Below, one piece after another: positions 33,611 to 46,100 of a stretch of 64,000 nt of DNA. The translations under genes and the position numbers were made by a program. The stretch lies in contig OW203986.1 in the NCBI GenBank assembly GCA_934047225.1, positions 18,665,221-18,729,220 of the forward strand, read 5' to 3'. The notes below the pieces were generated by a model, which saw only the letters and a list, made by a program, of their open reading frames with translations, was not told the DNA's origin and searched no databases. Within the stretch, counting starts at the first letter, position 1. Each line of letters opens with the position of its first letter. The DNA is from Ypsolopha sequella (Eukaryota > Arthropoda > Insecta > Lepidoptera > Ypsolophidae).

Positions 33611-34277
33611 ATGTTATTCTGAATGGTCAAACCAGGAGAGTTGGTGTCGAAGAAGGCCTCATTTCAATAAATATTTCTATCGAGCCGAATTTCTCCAATC
33701 GCGTTTCTGTTTTAACAGATTCCTAGAAAAAGATTCCAAAAATAATATACATACTATTTTATCAGAATAATACGTTATTTACTGAAGTAGATATGCAAGT
33801 TCTAAAAGTGTCGATTTTTTTTCCGTAGCGCCTTAAGTGGAAAACAGCTCGTTTGGTTTTTGACACGATGATGGCGTGTCAACGAAGTGGTTATATTGTC
33901 TTTGGGCGTGTCACCAAATATTTGGCTGCCAAATATTTAGCAAGGGCTAAAAGTTTTACCAAAGACGCTTCCCTAATCCATCGGTTAAGAAATAGACAAG
34001 TATAAAATGAAATAAATTGCCATACCAGGCAGGGGGTCCATCAGACTTGCTCTCTCGCACATTGACAAACACTGTATGCGTGAGGGCACAAGTAGGATAG
34101 AAGAAGCTGTATCTCTGTCGCGTTCTAGCTACACATTTCGTATCGTACTTCCGTATCCCCCACAATTATAATAAGTAAGAAATCTTAAAGTTAATTTGTT
34201 TTTTAGTCTGTCTCTGCAATCAATGAAAAAACTCTGCAGGGATAGTTTAAAAGCCGAGCTAAGGCTACTCTTATCTC

Positions 34278-34416
34278 AGGTCTACGTTTAGTTTGATCAA
34301 CGGGCGACGACGTCCGCCTTACATGCCATCTTTTTGCACACGTTAAATTTCTTATATGCTATCCTGCTCTTAATGTAAGATGGGCGTAGTCCGATGATCA
34401 AACTGAACGCAGGCCT
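34278..34416. mobile_element. Small MITE, copy 2 of the family at 3715
   Basis: Inverted ends AGGTCTACGTTTAGTTTGAT and ATCAAACTGAACGCAGGCCT around a core with GACGACGTCCGCC and ACATGCCATCT shared with 3715-3875. Confidence 0.65.
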
Positions 34417-34840
34417 GGAAATCAGTTGAAGGGCTACAAGAAAACAAAATGAGGTGAAAACAAACAGTTGTTCTAGCCTTCTTCCTTTGATGCGGATACC
34501 ACTGTTAGCTAGAGTGTATAGCCTAATAATCTTGTATTATACTAAAGTAGACCCACGATTTGGACTGGGATCTATTGTTTTAGCTATGATAAATGGGAGC
34601 TGAGCAATAAACAATTTTGTAAATCAAAAACAAGTAGGTGGTAAAATCTGGAAAAGATTTTATCCAGCGCGCGTGATGCCAAGGGCAAAAGGCTCGTAAT
34701 TGCCATAGCTAAATTTCTAAAAGATTTTTTGAAAAAAAAAACTCAGGGAATATAACCCGTTTTAAGACATAGTTTTCATTATTTTGGTAAGTATGTAAAT
34801 TAACCATTTTTTAAATGATTTTTTAAAGAATTGTCCGATA

Positions 34841-35026
34841 TGACGTCACTTGAGAATTTTAGACATTATACATACTGATTGTGATGTGTGATTTTTTATA
34901 AAAAAAGTGGTCTGTCTCTGTCTCATTTGTTATTCAACTGTCAAATCAGTCGGAAGCAAATTATTATAAATTTATCTTGATAGCAAAGGACACATTTCTA
35001 AACAGCCATTTCTCAAGTGACGTCAC
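34841..35026. mobile_element. TIR element with TGACGTCACTTGAGAA ends
   Basis: TGACGTCACTTGAGAA at the left and TTCTCAAGTGACGTCA at the right. Only the outer 16 bases or so pair well; the core is AT-rich with no frame. Confidence 0.55.
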
Positions 35027-35589
35027 ACGAAGTCTAATTTAATGGAAGTTACAGCTTTTTCGTAAAAATATTCATCATCATGATGTTTTTTAGACCACAA
35101 GTTCTAAAATACGGCTTATTAAACCTAAATCTCGAAATGGTTTTCAAATTAACACACCTTAACATAATTTAACCTAAGCGAATTACTTACCCTGAAACAT
35201 CTAGAGAGCTACCTGAAGTAGATATTTCAGATTGTTTTGGATCGAGAATGGTATGTAGGTATTATAATGGTTACCGGTTTAATTGATTTTCTATTGTACG
35301 AGTATCTAGCTAGTCTCACGAGACATAATGGGAAGTTGAGAATATTGTTATAATGTTTCTAGAGTCTTGCTAGAGACAAGACTTACTATAGTTAAGCAGT
35401 TAGTAGTAGAGTAAGTTGCGTAACTTATTATTTTACTTGTTATGTCTTCTTTTATCGCTTTTGATTTTTAATTTTTAGTACGATCTTGCAATCCTTTACA
35501 TTTGGCTAATAATAATAGGTATTTAGATTGTCATTTCAATTGAATAATTCTACGGGTTAAGATATTAGGTGCTACTTATATTGCATGCT

Positions 35590-35760
35590 AAATAATGTTA
35601 CCCTGCGAGGTGTCCACGGAAGACCAGCGTCGTGGTACAGAATAGTGCCATGACACATGCTGAGTGGAGGCCTTTTGGGTGTCACTTCTGTTTTGTTTGT
35701 TATTGATTATATTGTATTTTAATTGTGTGACACCAATAAAGTTTTTTCTATTCTATTCTA
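35590..35760 (+). mobile_element. LINE 3' UTR fragment with (TTCTA)n tail
   Basis: ACGGAAGACCAGCGTCGTGG, CTGAGTGGAGGCC and TGACACCAATAAAGTTTTTT, then TTCTATTCTATTCTA. The last few hundred bases of a 5'-truncated LINE look like this; no coding part is left. Confidence 0.6.
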
Positions 35761-35764
35761 AATT

Positions 35765-36130
35765 ACCGAAATTTTCTTACAGATTCTTGAGTTGATAATT
35801 CCTGTGATTCAATAGCTATTTCCATTATTTGTTTTTTTGTTTGAAAGCTGATTTCATCTACGTATTAAATTTTGTCTTTATTGTCAGTTTGACAACTAAA
35901 ATTAAAATTCCAAAAACAGTTTGTCCTAAATGCCATCCATTTCCATAATAAGATACGTAATAATTTTTTACAGCACACACTTTTCAAAAATTAAATTAAT
36001 GTTGCTGTTAGCCTAATGTTGTCTCATTCATACACAAAAGAAAAAACATCATTTGGATTTGTCATCCCTACAAAAAATGCAAAAATGTTAGTACGTACTG
36101 AAAATTGAAATTCCTTCAAATTCTCTATAG
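35765..36130 (-). repeat. Dispersed repeat, copy 2 (of 11262-11650)
   Basis: Read on the minus strand it follows 11262-11650 from GAGAATTTGAAGGAA to AGCTATTGAATCACAGGAAT. It starts five bases after the LINE tail, so one of the two inserted next to the other. Confidence 0.65.
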
Positions 36131-36619
36131 AAAACAGCAATTTCATATTTAAACACCTAATAATACTTTTTAACCCTTGCTCTCGACTTTATTCTGTACC
36201 CGTGTGAAGATAGTTATACATTTAGATATCTATATAAAAAAGCGTTGAAATTTAAACGTTTTGAATGAAAACTCATCCCTTCGTGAAAATCTCTAGGTTT
36301 TGGTCAAACAAATTGATTGTTTACAAGAAAATTCATGAGTTAAAATAAAATTCACTGTTTCTTACAAAGATGTTTTAACTCTATTAACAAGCCACTTTGT
36401 GTCTTTTACTTTCGAACGAGGACAAAATTTCTTCATAACAAGGCCCCACTGAAAGGTTTGCGGAATTACCTAATTACTTAAAGGTTATTCAAAATAATCT
36501 TATTAACGTCTTGGCCCATTGAGATGACTTGGCTCTTTCATAGAGTCTTTTTGCTTCTAGCCGAAGTTTTGGGTTTAGTTCCTTAGTACTATTTTGCTTA
36601 ATCTTAGCCATAGATATAT

Positions 36620-36705
36620 GCCAGTATATCCTAAGTCTATGGTCTTAGCAATCCACAACATTTCAAACCATAGACTTAGGATATAGTCAGTCTATGTTTC
36701 AAAAT
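36620..36705. repeat. Imperfect inverted repeat
   Basis: ATATCCTAAGTCTATGGT at the left and ACCATAGACTTAGGATATA at the right, spaced by about 25 bases. Confidence 0.6.
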
Positions 36706-36906
36706 ATTAACCCGCTAATAGTAATAGCTAAAATGAAATTAGGTAAAAGGAAAAGGAACTTTCCGAAAACTTGGATCTTTTTATACAAAAATATTTTTTT
36801 CAAGTTTTGATGTTTAAACAAAAGCCTTGTGGGAATAAAGGCTCTCGCACCTTGGCCAGTAACAATTTTTGTTTGTATTGAAAAAACAATATGGCGTGAC
36901 GATAGA

Positions 36907-36978
36907 GCATATCACATGTCAGTGACGCTTGATATTGCTAGCATAAGCAATATCAAGCGGCACTGACATGTGATATGC
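36907..36978. repeat. 33-bp near-perfect hairpin, miRNA-precursor-sized
   Basis: Arms 36907-36939 and 36946-36978 pair at 32 of 33 positions with a six-base loop. Size and loop suit a pre-miRNA or hairpin siRNA, but such perfect pairing is also typical of very young small MITEs. No related copy is seen in the window. Confidence 0.65.
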
Positions 36979-38627
36979 ATAGCTAAAAACAGCTAGTTTT
37001 TTTTTATTGCTAGGCAAAGGCACTTGGATTTTTTTTCTTCAAAATATCTCTAAAACTAATGAATAACAAAATAGATAGTAACGTGTTTATTTAGTAATAA
37101 TCATATAAAGACATCTCAATGGACTTTTACTATCTTACCTAACACGAAATGAAAACTTGTGGATTAAGCTCGCTTGATTGATAACAAAAAAAAATTACAA
37201 GCGCTCAAACTCTTTTTGCTATCGCTATCGTAGCCGTGTAAAAATAACACACAACGAAGATAATAGATAAAATATAGTGATCAAATACAGTTTTGGTAAT
37301 TTTCTGTACGATAACATTTCAAGAAAATTTTCTTTTTCCTAAACATATTTTTCAAGCAATACTTCAGGAGGGGAGGTTTAAACACTTGACCATCCCTCCC
37401 CGATAGGCAAATATTTACAGAGGGATGGCCAGCCGAAAGCTCGGAAGCCTATTAATCTCCGCGACTCTACTCGCCAGTTTATCGCCTCACGCAGACGGGG
37501 GCAGACAAAGCAGATTTAATTAGTCTGCCGCTCAAGTGGGACATTTGTCACTTTGTTCCCGGACTATCCCGGGTATCGTGTAGCCCGGTGTCACTCTGAT
37601 CATATTAGAGAACACTAGTGCCTGTACGCGACGAAATTGGGTCTGAGAAAGGCGATGTTAAAGGGAAACGAAGTAAAAAGAGCAATAGTTAAAAAATTTA
37701 ATACATATTAGGGTATTTGTCAAATTGGATGTACATTTGGAGAAAAAAAAATGTCGCAAATGTTTGAACAACAGTATTTTTTTTTCTAATTGTGTTTTGA
37801 TCATCAATTTGGTGCTGATTTCAAGGTAATGTATTTATTATTTGAATAATATTCACTAAATACTAGTATTCCTTTAATTTTCTCTGGAAGGAGTTTTTTT
37901 CCCAAAATAGATATTTTTCGTTCTATGAAAAAGTAAATGTCACTCCTATACCTCAAATGTTTGTCGCGTTTGTAATGGCCTTAAATCGAATTATTAAAAT
38001 TTACGGCTTTTCCATTCAGCACCTTGTGTGATGTAGTTTGTGATATAAAGTTATTTTATACAAGGTTCCCTAGTAACAAAAACAATAAAACGCAGAAAAC
38101 CATTTGTCACGCCTAAAATACTTTTCATTACATTACTTTTAGTAACGTGAATAACCGTACATTTTTTAATTACTGAACGCATTAGTAGGTTTTTAACTCT
38201 AGAAACACTAATATTTTTCTGATTGGCTGATGGTTAGCTATCACCGCCATGTTTTTTCCAGTAAAACGAGTGGTGTCTGTGACATTCGAGTGAATTTACT
38301 TTTCGTTATAACAAAAGCGATACCACCTTTTTCACGGTAAGTCATTCTGATTTAACAATCATAAGTTAATTAGTGTAGATTGTTCAATTGTTTGTAAAGC
38401 TACATGCGTTGTAATAAGTTAAAATGAAACACCGCGTTCCCAGAACCCTTTTTATGTTATTTTTCCCTTACTATTAGTTACGTTTCGTTGCGATCGCAAA
38501 ATAAAGCTGTGTACATATTGGGCTCCTAAGACCTGGTTACTATTTCGTTTTTATAATATAATTTGAAAATTTTTGACGAAATAGCTAGTTTTATTTTTCG
38601 TGTTTAATTAGTAAAAAAAGACAAAAT
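36979..38627. other. Gene-free stretch
   Basis: AT-rich, nothing supported. A short GC-richer block lies at about 37370-37570 (CATCCCTCCCC and AGAGGGATGG are inverted there). Confidence 0.5.
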
Positions 38628-38768
38628 GGTGTCGAATCGGTGTTACATGTTTGACAGGACTAAACTTAATTGAAGTGTTCTGTCCTTTTCGTTCTGTATC
38701 GAAAAGACAAGGAGAGAACGCTTAAATTAAGTTTAGTCTTGTCAAATATGTATTACCGAATCGACACC
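38628..38768. mobile_element. MITE, copy 2 (of 21471)
   Basis: Ends GGTGTCGAATCGGTGTTACA and CCGAATCGACACC with GACAGGACTAAACTTAATT and its mirror. AAT lies on both sides of the GGTGTCG ends (38625-38627 and 38769-38771 by eye), which would be a 3-bp target duplication. Confidence 0.75.
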
Positions 38769-39365
38769 AATGGGGCCTCATGGTAAACTTACCTTAATGT
38801 TGACCATTCGTTACAATATTTGTGACATAGTTTTTCGTTACGTACATCTAATTTGACAAATACCCATTACGTATTTTTTTTTTGCGGGTTACTTATTTCG
38901 TTTTTTTAATGTCAAAGAGAAATTAAATATTGCCATATCAATATATGACAATACAACTCTGGCAGTACAACGAGGTAATGTCGCCAGATGTGTTCTATGG
39001 TCGCCAGTATCTTGGGAACCCTCCAGCGGGGCAGTGATCTGGACAAAATTTTCTTTCATGTAAGTGTGTTTTTCTTTCATTTATTTTTATAACGTACTTT
39101 CGTTTAGATATTTAATGTTATTTAAGTTTCATGTTTATACTTATAGTTTGATTTAACTTATTTATATTTATTAATAAACAGCACACAGATTTAAAAAAAA
39201 TTGTGCTGATCATAATTCTCGTATTGTGTTTTAAACATCGCATTAAGTTCACAGCACATTAGTCCACCGATTGAAGCTCAATGAAACCCTGACTACATCA
39301 GACCAATATCCAGACTCCCAATAATCTCGTTATCTAATGCCGCAAGTCCGTTCACCGGTGCTGCA

Positions 39366-39613
39366 TGTAACGGGAACGGATTTAATGTCTGTTGTAAATG
39401 TTATTTAAAAGTCCATATTATTATTAAAGAAGTTTTATTTAATCTTTTATGCAATGTTATTCTAATTAGTTTAAATGTTGAGAAATGTTATGTGAATGCA
39501 CCCGGTCGCGACGGCACCGATTTATGCACTGATTTGTTCAAATTAAGAATTAGTTAACTCGTCGCGTGCCGCTTGCATATCACGTGTTCGGTGCATCAGC
39601 ATAAAACCGAACA
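39366..39613 (-). repeat. BEL/Pao 3' LTR
   Basis: 248 bp; on the element's strand it starts TGTTCGGTTTTATGC and ends CCCGTTACA. Identical to the other LTR. It contains AATAAT/TTTTAT-rich AT sequence but no certain polyadenylation signal. Confidence 0.95.
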
Positions 39614-39810
39614 TCTTGCCGAGGGCAAAAGATGAGAGATGAGGTGAACTAAATTTAACTTACCATAATGTTAGTAACTTAAAATTACACAATCCATAAT
39701 ACAATAAAGGATAAACAATGTTTGACTTTGTTCGGTTAGTGAATGTGATCTATAACTATAAATATACGACTAACAATGTTTTTTTTTTTTTAATCTAGGT
39801 ATACACATGT

Positions 39811-40199
39811 TTACAAGTGTTCACGGAAACTTGTGCTTCGGTACACTGGTGAAGTTCCTTTTTCACTCAAAACTTTAACACTTTCACCTTTGTTTTCGTT
39901 ATTGGGCATTGCACTGTTACGGAGAGGGGCTCGAGCGCGAGCCCGGGCCGTGGGCTCCGTGGGCCCCGCAGCTACCTCGGGCGCCGGCGCGGCTGGTGCC
40001 TGCCAGCGGCAGCGAGACCGCCTACACACGTACACTCCTATTGCGACGATCGCCAATCCCCAGGATGCATATATGACGATATAATGATGCACATCGTGTA
40101 CAGATAACTGTTCAGAAAGCACCGCAGTCAAGCAGTTGCAAAAAATGATAAATGTTATGCATGCTAGTCTGTAGGTTATCAATAGGCAAAGTGAGTTCC
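39811..40199 (-). pseudogene. Env membrane anchor and tail, out of frame with polyprotein
   Basis: The minus-strand frame after the polyprotein stop encodes HHYIVIYASWGLAIVAIGVY, a transmembrane span, then a basic anchor (CRRSRCRW) and a Pro/Ala-rich cytoplasmic tail. It is not in the polyprotein frame and has no clear ATG. In F-type envelopes the anchor follows a long ectodomain; here only about 590 bp separate the polyprotein stop from the LTR, so the middle of the ectodomain is absent. This reads as an internally deleted env. Confidence 0.6.
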
Positions 40200-43100
40200 T
40201 TAGATAATTGTCCTGATATGAGGCTCAGCAGTCTGCAGTTGTTGAGGATCAAGGAGATGAACGTTCAGATGACCATTGTAAATACTTGTTACTGTATCTA
40301 GCAGATTCTCCTGGATGTTCCGTAGATGTGTCAGTAAGTTGTTTGCTGCCATAGCTGATAGTGTGAACTCTGTCATAACTTCGGCTTCGTTTAACTTATT
40401 CTTTACAGAGTTGGTCACCTGATCTAGTGTCATTAAATGTTTGTTAATAATTTTATGTTGGGTTTGTACTGTCACTTCCATCCGCTTCATTAAATTATAT
40501 TCTGCTTCTATTACGGACGTCTGATTTTTCCATAACAATAGCAGGTGTTCTTCATTCTCCCGTACTAGGATTATATCCTTAGTATACTGTTCTGCGAATT
40601 TATCGTCGAGTACGCCGAATAGAGTGTTCGCTAAATACCCGACCCCGTTGATAAGCCCACGCCGCCGCCGGCGCGTTCTACTGTTCTTAGACGACAATAA
40701 TACTTTGTTGTTATGTTCTAACTCGGTGTAGGTATGATGTAACTGTAAAAGGATAATCTCACAGTGTGTTTGTTGTTTTATTAGCTCACATACTATTTGC
40801 AAATGTTTATAATATTTTACATATGCAATGTTTCCCTCCCAATAAGGGTTTAAATCATAATATGCTATTATTTTCCATTTATCTTTTATGATTTGCATTT
40901 TCGAGACGTGGTCAAAATATATACTTTGTTTGTTGTCGAGACTCTGCAACTTGAATCCATCAGCTGTTGTGATGATAGATATAAAATATAATAAGGTCAT
41001 TGCCAATGTTATGAAACTGGATCTGTTCCTTGCACTTGTACCTCTCTGGGTTTTCTGTTTCGCTGTCACTTCATCATGTTGTTTTGGGTTCTGTTCTAAA
41101 GGTAAAACCGATAGCTTAGTAATTGGCCTTTTTATTTTCCCGTTTTTTGTTTTCAAGGTGACAACTCTCACGTAGTCATCTTTTCCGGGGTGGACATCCA
41201 CTACTCTTCCTAGGGCCCATTTTCCTGACGGCAGATTATCTTCATGAATGACCACCAGATCTCCGGTTTTAATGTTTTGTTGAGGGACCTGCCACTTGTG
41301 TCTTGATGTAAGTTGACTCAAATATTCCAGTTTCCACTTCTTCCAGATGTTGTTGAAAAGTTTTTGAGTCATGTCCCAGCGTGTTCTGGCATCTTCCCTT
41401 GTTGCGATTACCGTTACTCCTGCATCTCCCGACAAGAAGTGAGCGGGTGTTAGTACTTCCAGGTCTTCGATATTTTCTGTTAGCGAGCATAATGGTCGGG
41501 AGTTCAAACACGCTTCTAATTGAGCTAACAGGGTGGCGTATTCTTCGAACGTGAGCTTCTGTTCTCCAACCACCCGTTTCAAATGGTGCTTCAGACTTCT
41601 AACAGCTCGCTCCCACAGTCCACCTGCACTAGCCCAAACAGCTGCGTTGTAATGCCACTCCATCTTCATCTCTGTTATTTCGGCAAGAAAGCTGTTATCA
41701 AATATCTGTTTCAATTTTTCCCATTCTTTTTGTAAAACGTTGTTAGCTCCTACAAAGTTTGTCCCGTTATCGCTGTACATATGTTGAGGTGTTCCTCTTT
41801 TTGCGGCCATTCTTCTTAGCGCCGCTAGGAATGCAGAACTAGTCAGCTCCGACACTATTTCCAAATGCACGGCCTTGGTGACCATACAGATGAAAATGGC
41901 TATGTACCCTTTTACGGACGTAGAACATCGACCTTTGTTCTTCTTTACTTCGACAAAGCCTGTATAGTCTACTCCTGTATGTTGAAAAGCTCGAGCGGGG
42001 TTGACTCTTGCCGCTGGTAAATCTCCCATCAGCTGTTTTTGGGTTTGCCCCTCGTGCTTTCGGCAGGTAATACACTTCCTTATCTCTTTTTTTACCATGT
42101 TTTGACCGCCAGTGATCCAGTACTCCTGTCTTAAAGTAGCCAACGTAAGGCGCGGGCCACCATGATAAGTTAATTTATGTGCTTGGTCGATGAGCAAGGT
42201 TGAAAGTCGGGACCCACTTGGTATAATTTTGGGATGTTTCATCTCCATGCCGATCTTAGCTTGAGATAATCGACCGCCAACTCTTAAAATGTTCCCTTCG
42301 TCAAGGTAAGGATTTAACTGAATTAATTTGTTTTTTGTTTCAACTTGGCCGTGTTTTCGCAATTGCTCAATTTCCGCTCCAAATTCCGTTTTCTGTACAT
42401 GTTTTACAATTGCTATCTTAGCATTGCGTAATTCTTGCAATGTTAGGTAGTTTGCTCGCGGTCGTTCATCTTTCTGAGTCAGCGCTCGGCGTATCCATGC
42501 TAATACACGCACGACCTTTGTATATGAGCTATATTTTGTTAATAGATTATCTATAATTGTTTCTTTTGGATTATGTTGGACAATGTTTATTTGTTTTATT
42601 TGTTTTTGTTCCTGATCCGTGTTGAATGTTTCCTTTTCTGTTTGTTTTGACTCAAAGGTGGGGAGCCATTCGGGTCCGTGTTTCCACATAAGTTGTTTTT
42701 TCAGGAACTGAGAGGGGAATAAGCCCCGGCTTGCGTCGTCCGCCGGGTTTTCTCCTGTTTTCACATATCGCCACTGTTTAGGAGGCATTATCTCTGTTAT
42801 ATGACGTACTCTATTAGCTACAAACGGTTTCCATCTATCTGGTTCCCCGTTTAGCCATCCCAACACCACTTTAGAGTCTGTCCACCCGTATGTTTCGCAC
42901 TCCTGTTTACCTAAAGCTTGCTTAACTTTCTTGATTAATTTCGCTAGCAAATAAGCGCCGCTCAGTTCAAGCCTTGGTAACTTTATATCTTTCTTGAGTG
43001 GTACAAGTTTGGTTTTTGAAGCGATTAGGGTTACTTGTTGTGTTTGTTTGACCCGTATATACACGACACATGCGAACGCCTCTAGTGATGCATCACAAAA

Positions 43101-46100
43101 CCCGTGTAATTCGATGACGTCCCATTCTCCACTACCAATCCATCTAGGTATCTTGTAGGTGTTTAAGTTTGATAAGTCCGCTTGTAACTTAGTCCACTCT
43201 TTATAAACCTCTGGTGTGACGTCATCGTCCCATTGACTATTCGATCTCCATACCTTTTGAAATAATAATTTTAGTTTTACGATCACTGGCGACAACCAGC
43301 CTAGGGGATCAAATAATTTAGATATTTCAGATAGTAGGATTCGTTTAGTTAGTTTCTGTGTATTTGAGATTTGAACTTTGAACTGAAACTTATCCTCCAT
43401 TGGGTTCCATCCCAAGCCCAAAATTTTCGAGGTGTTTTCTGTTTTTAAATGAAATATATGTTCAGCGTTTTGTTGTTCGGGAATGTTTTCTAATATTTCT
43501 GTGTTGTTAGAGGACCATTTTCGTAAATTGAACCCTCCCGACCGTAATAGTAGGGTAAGGTCCCGGACCAATTGTTTTCCCTGTTCGATGGTATGTGCGC
43601 CATGCAGCAGGTCGTCCATATAAAAAGCACTTTCCAGGATTTCGGCCGCTTCAGAGAATGAACTTCTCTCGTCAGCAGCTAGTCTCTTTAGCGTTTGCAT
43701 GGCTAAAAAGGGGGCTGCTTTAGTGCCGTAGGTAACTGTTAACAACTCGTAGGACTGAATAACTTGTTCAGGTGAATCTCTCCAGACAATCTTCTGTAAC
43801 GGCGTGTCTTGTCTGTTCACCAAGATTTGTCGATACATTTTCTCAATATCGGCAGTAAAGGCATACTGATATTGTCTCCACTTTAATAACAGCATTTGTA
43901 AATCTTGTTGTAAGTTGGGTCCTTTATACATCATGTCATTGAGAGAACATCCTGTAGATGTTTTTCCCGAGGCATTTAGGACCACCCTGTATTTGGTGGT
44001 TATTGACTCCTTTCTTTCAATGATATGGTGTGCTAAATAACACTCAGGTTTCGAGTTAATGTTTACTTGTTCCATATGTTGCAATTCGTGATATTCTCTC
44101 ATAAATGTTTTATAGGCCAATGCCAAGTTTTGTTGTCTTTTGAACCTTCTTTCTTGACTTAGCAACTGTGCTGTTGCTTTTTGTTTTGAATCTCCGAGGT
44201 GTTCCTCAAAGTTTGCTTTCATGGGAAGGCGAACTTCATATCTCCCATCTGGAGTCCTTCTCGTAGTTTCATCATAATATTTTACGCAGGCTAGCTCTTC
44301 TGCTGACAAATCACTATCTTCTATTATCTCCTCATTCTCCCAAAACTGTTGTACCTCGTCCAGGTTGGTCATAATAACATTACAATAAAATGTTGGGGCG
44401 GTGCCGCATAGCAACCAGCCTAGTTGTGTTTGTTGAGCTACAGGGTGTGTTGCGTCCTCGCCCTTTATTAGGCCACTCAATAAAATGTTTGAATAAATAT
44501 CTGCCCCCAGTAGTAAGTCCACGGGACGACTGATGTAGAATTCTGGATCGGCTAGATTAATGTTTTTAATGTTCGACCATGATGGTTTCATAAATGTTTT
44601 GTTAGGTAAATTTTTTATAAGACTGTTCATGATCAAGACCTCTGTGTCAAAACGATACTCATTATACAAAGACGCACATGTTATTTCCATTTTGCCCTTG
44701 CAATTGTTTTCCCGTTGGCCTACGCCAAAGATCACTCCTTTCCACTGATGGCGCTTGACCCCCAGCACCTGAGCTGCATGCTCATTTATCAGGGATTTCT
44801 GTGACCCTTGGTCTACTAGGGCCCTCATGATGTGATAGCAACCATCGGCTCCTTTAACCTTTAACTGCGCAGTGGCCAATAATATCTCCGAGCAGTTGTC
44901 TTGAGACACATGAGAAGTGCATGGTTCATTGTCTTTGGACGTGGTGGCAATGGTTTGGTGCTGTGTCGATGTTCGAGTCATTGACCGAGTTAAGGCATCG
45001 TGCAACAGCGTATTATGTTGATTGGAGCACTTTCGGCATGTGTGTGTAGAAGTGCAGTCATTGCCATTGTGCGAAAACAAACAATTCATACAAATTCCAA
45101 GTTTCTTTACTGTCGATATTTTCTTGTCGTTAGGTAATTGTAAAAATGTCTTACAATTATACAAGCCATGTTGGTTCTTGCATAGTGGGCACGTGTGTCC
45201 TCCTGACCCTGTTACGTTGTATGATTTCGCAATTTGCCCATTTCCTGTCCCTCTAGGTGTGCTGTTCGATGTTTGTTGAAAATTAGACGACCTTTTATTG
45301 TTATTGGAATTATGAAAATATAGTTTTTGGGAATTAGGATTAGACTCCTGTTTTCTACGAGCGCTTGTTTCCAGGGTAGTAAATTTGCTTTCGAGGTAGT
45401 TTAAAAGCTCTTGTAGGATAGGTAACTCACGTGGATTTTTTACTGATTCCAAGTAGTCGTTGTAGGTATCTTGGTCTAATTTTTGACATAGTAAATGGAC
45501 CAGGATAGAGTCCCATGTTGTTGTGTCTACTCCCAAATTTTTTATGGCATTCAATGTTTCCAGCGTCACATCATGCATTCTTTTTATGTATGTTATGGAG
45601 TTATGTTGAATGTTAGGCAAACCAAACAACATGTTCATAAGAGAAGTGAAGATCATCCTCCTGTTATTATAACGGTGATTAAGAATTTCCCAACACGAGT
45701 CATAGTTTTCGGTACTTATATGTAAATGTTGTATCAATCTCTCAGCTTCCCCTTTAACTTTGGTCTTCAAAATTTGCATCTTCTGAGTGTTGGGTATCAT
45801 CCTGTTGTTATGAACGGCGTCCAGGAATAAATCTTTGAACGACATCCACTGATTGAAATTTCCATTGAAAGAAGGTATTTCTAATTTCGGTGTAACCTTG
45901 TCCTTGTAAGAAGCTGACCACATTTTTTTATTGATGTTCCTCTTCAGGTTATTAAATTGTTTTTCAAACTGGTTGAATAAGGTGTTATAAACGGAGTCTT
46001 CTCCTTCTTCATTCAACTCACTCTCAATTTGCCAATGTAATTTATCCACTACAGACCAACGATTCTCCAGCGTTTTTAACGCATCCTCAAACTCCCATTT

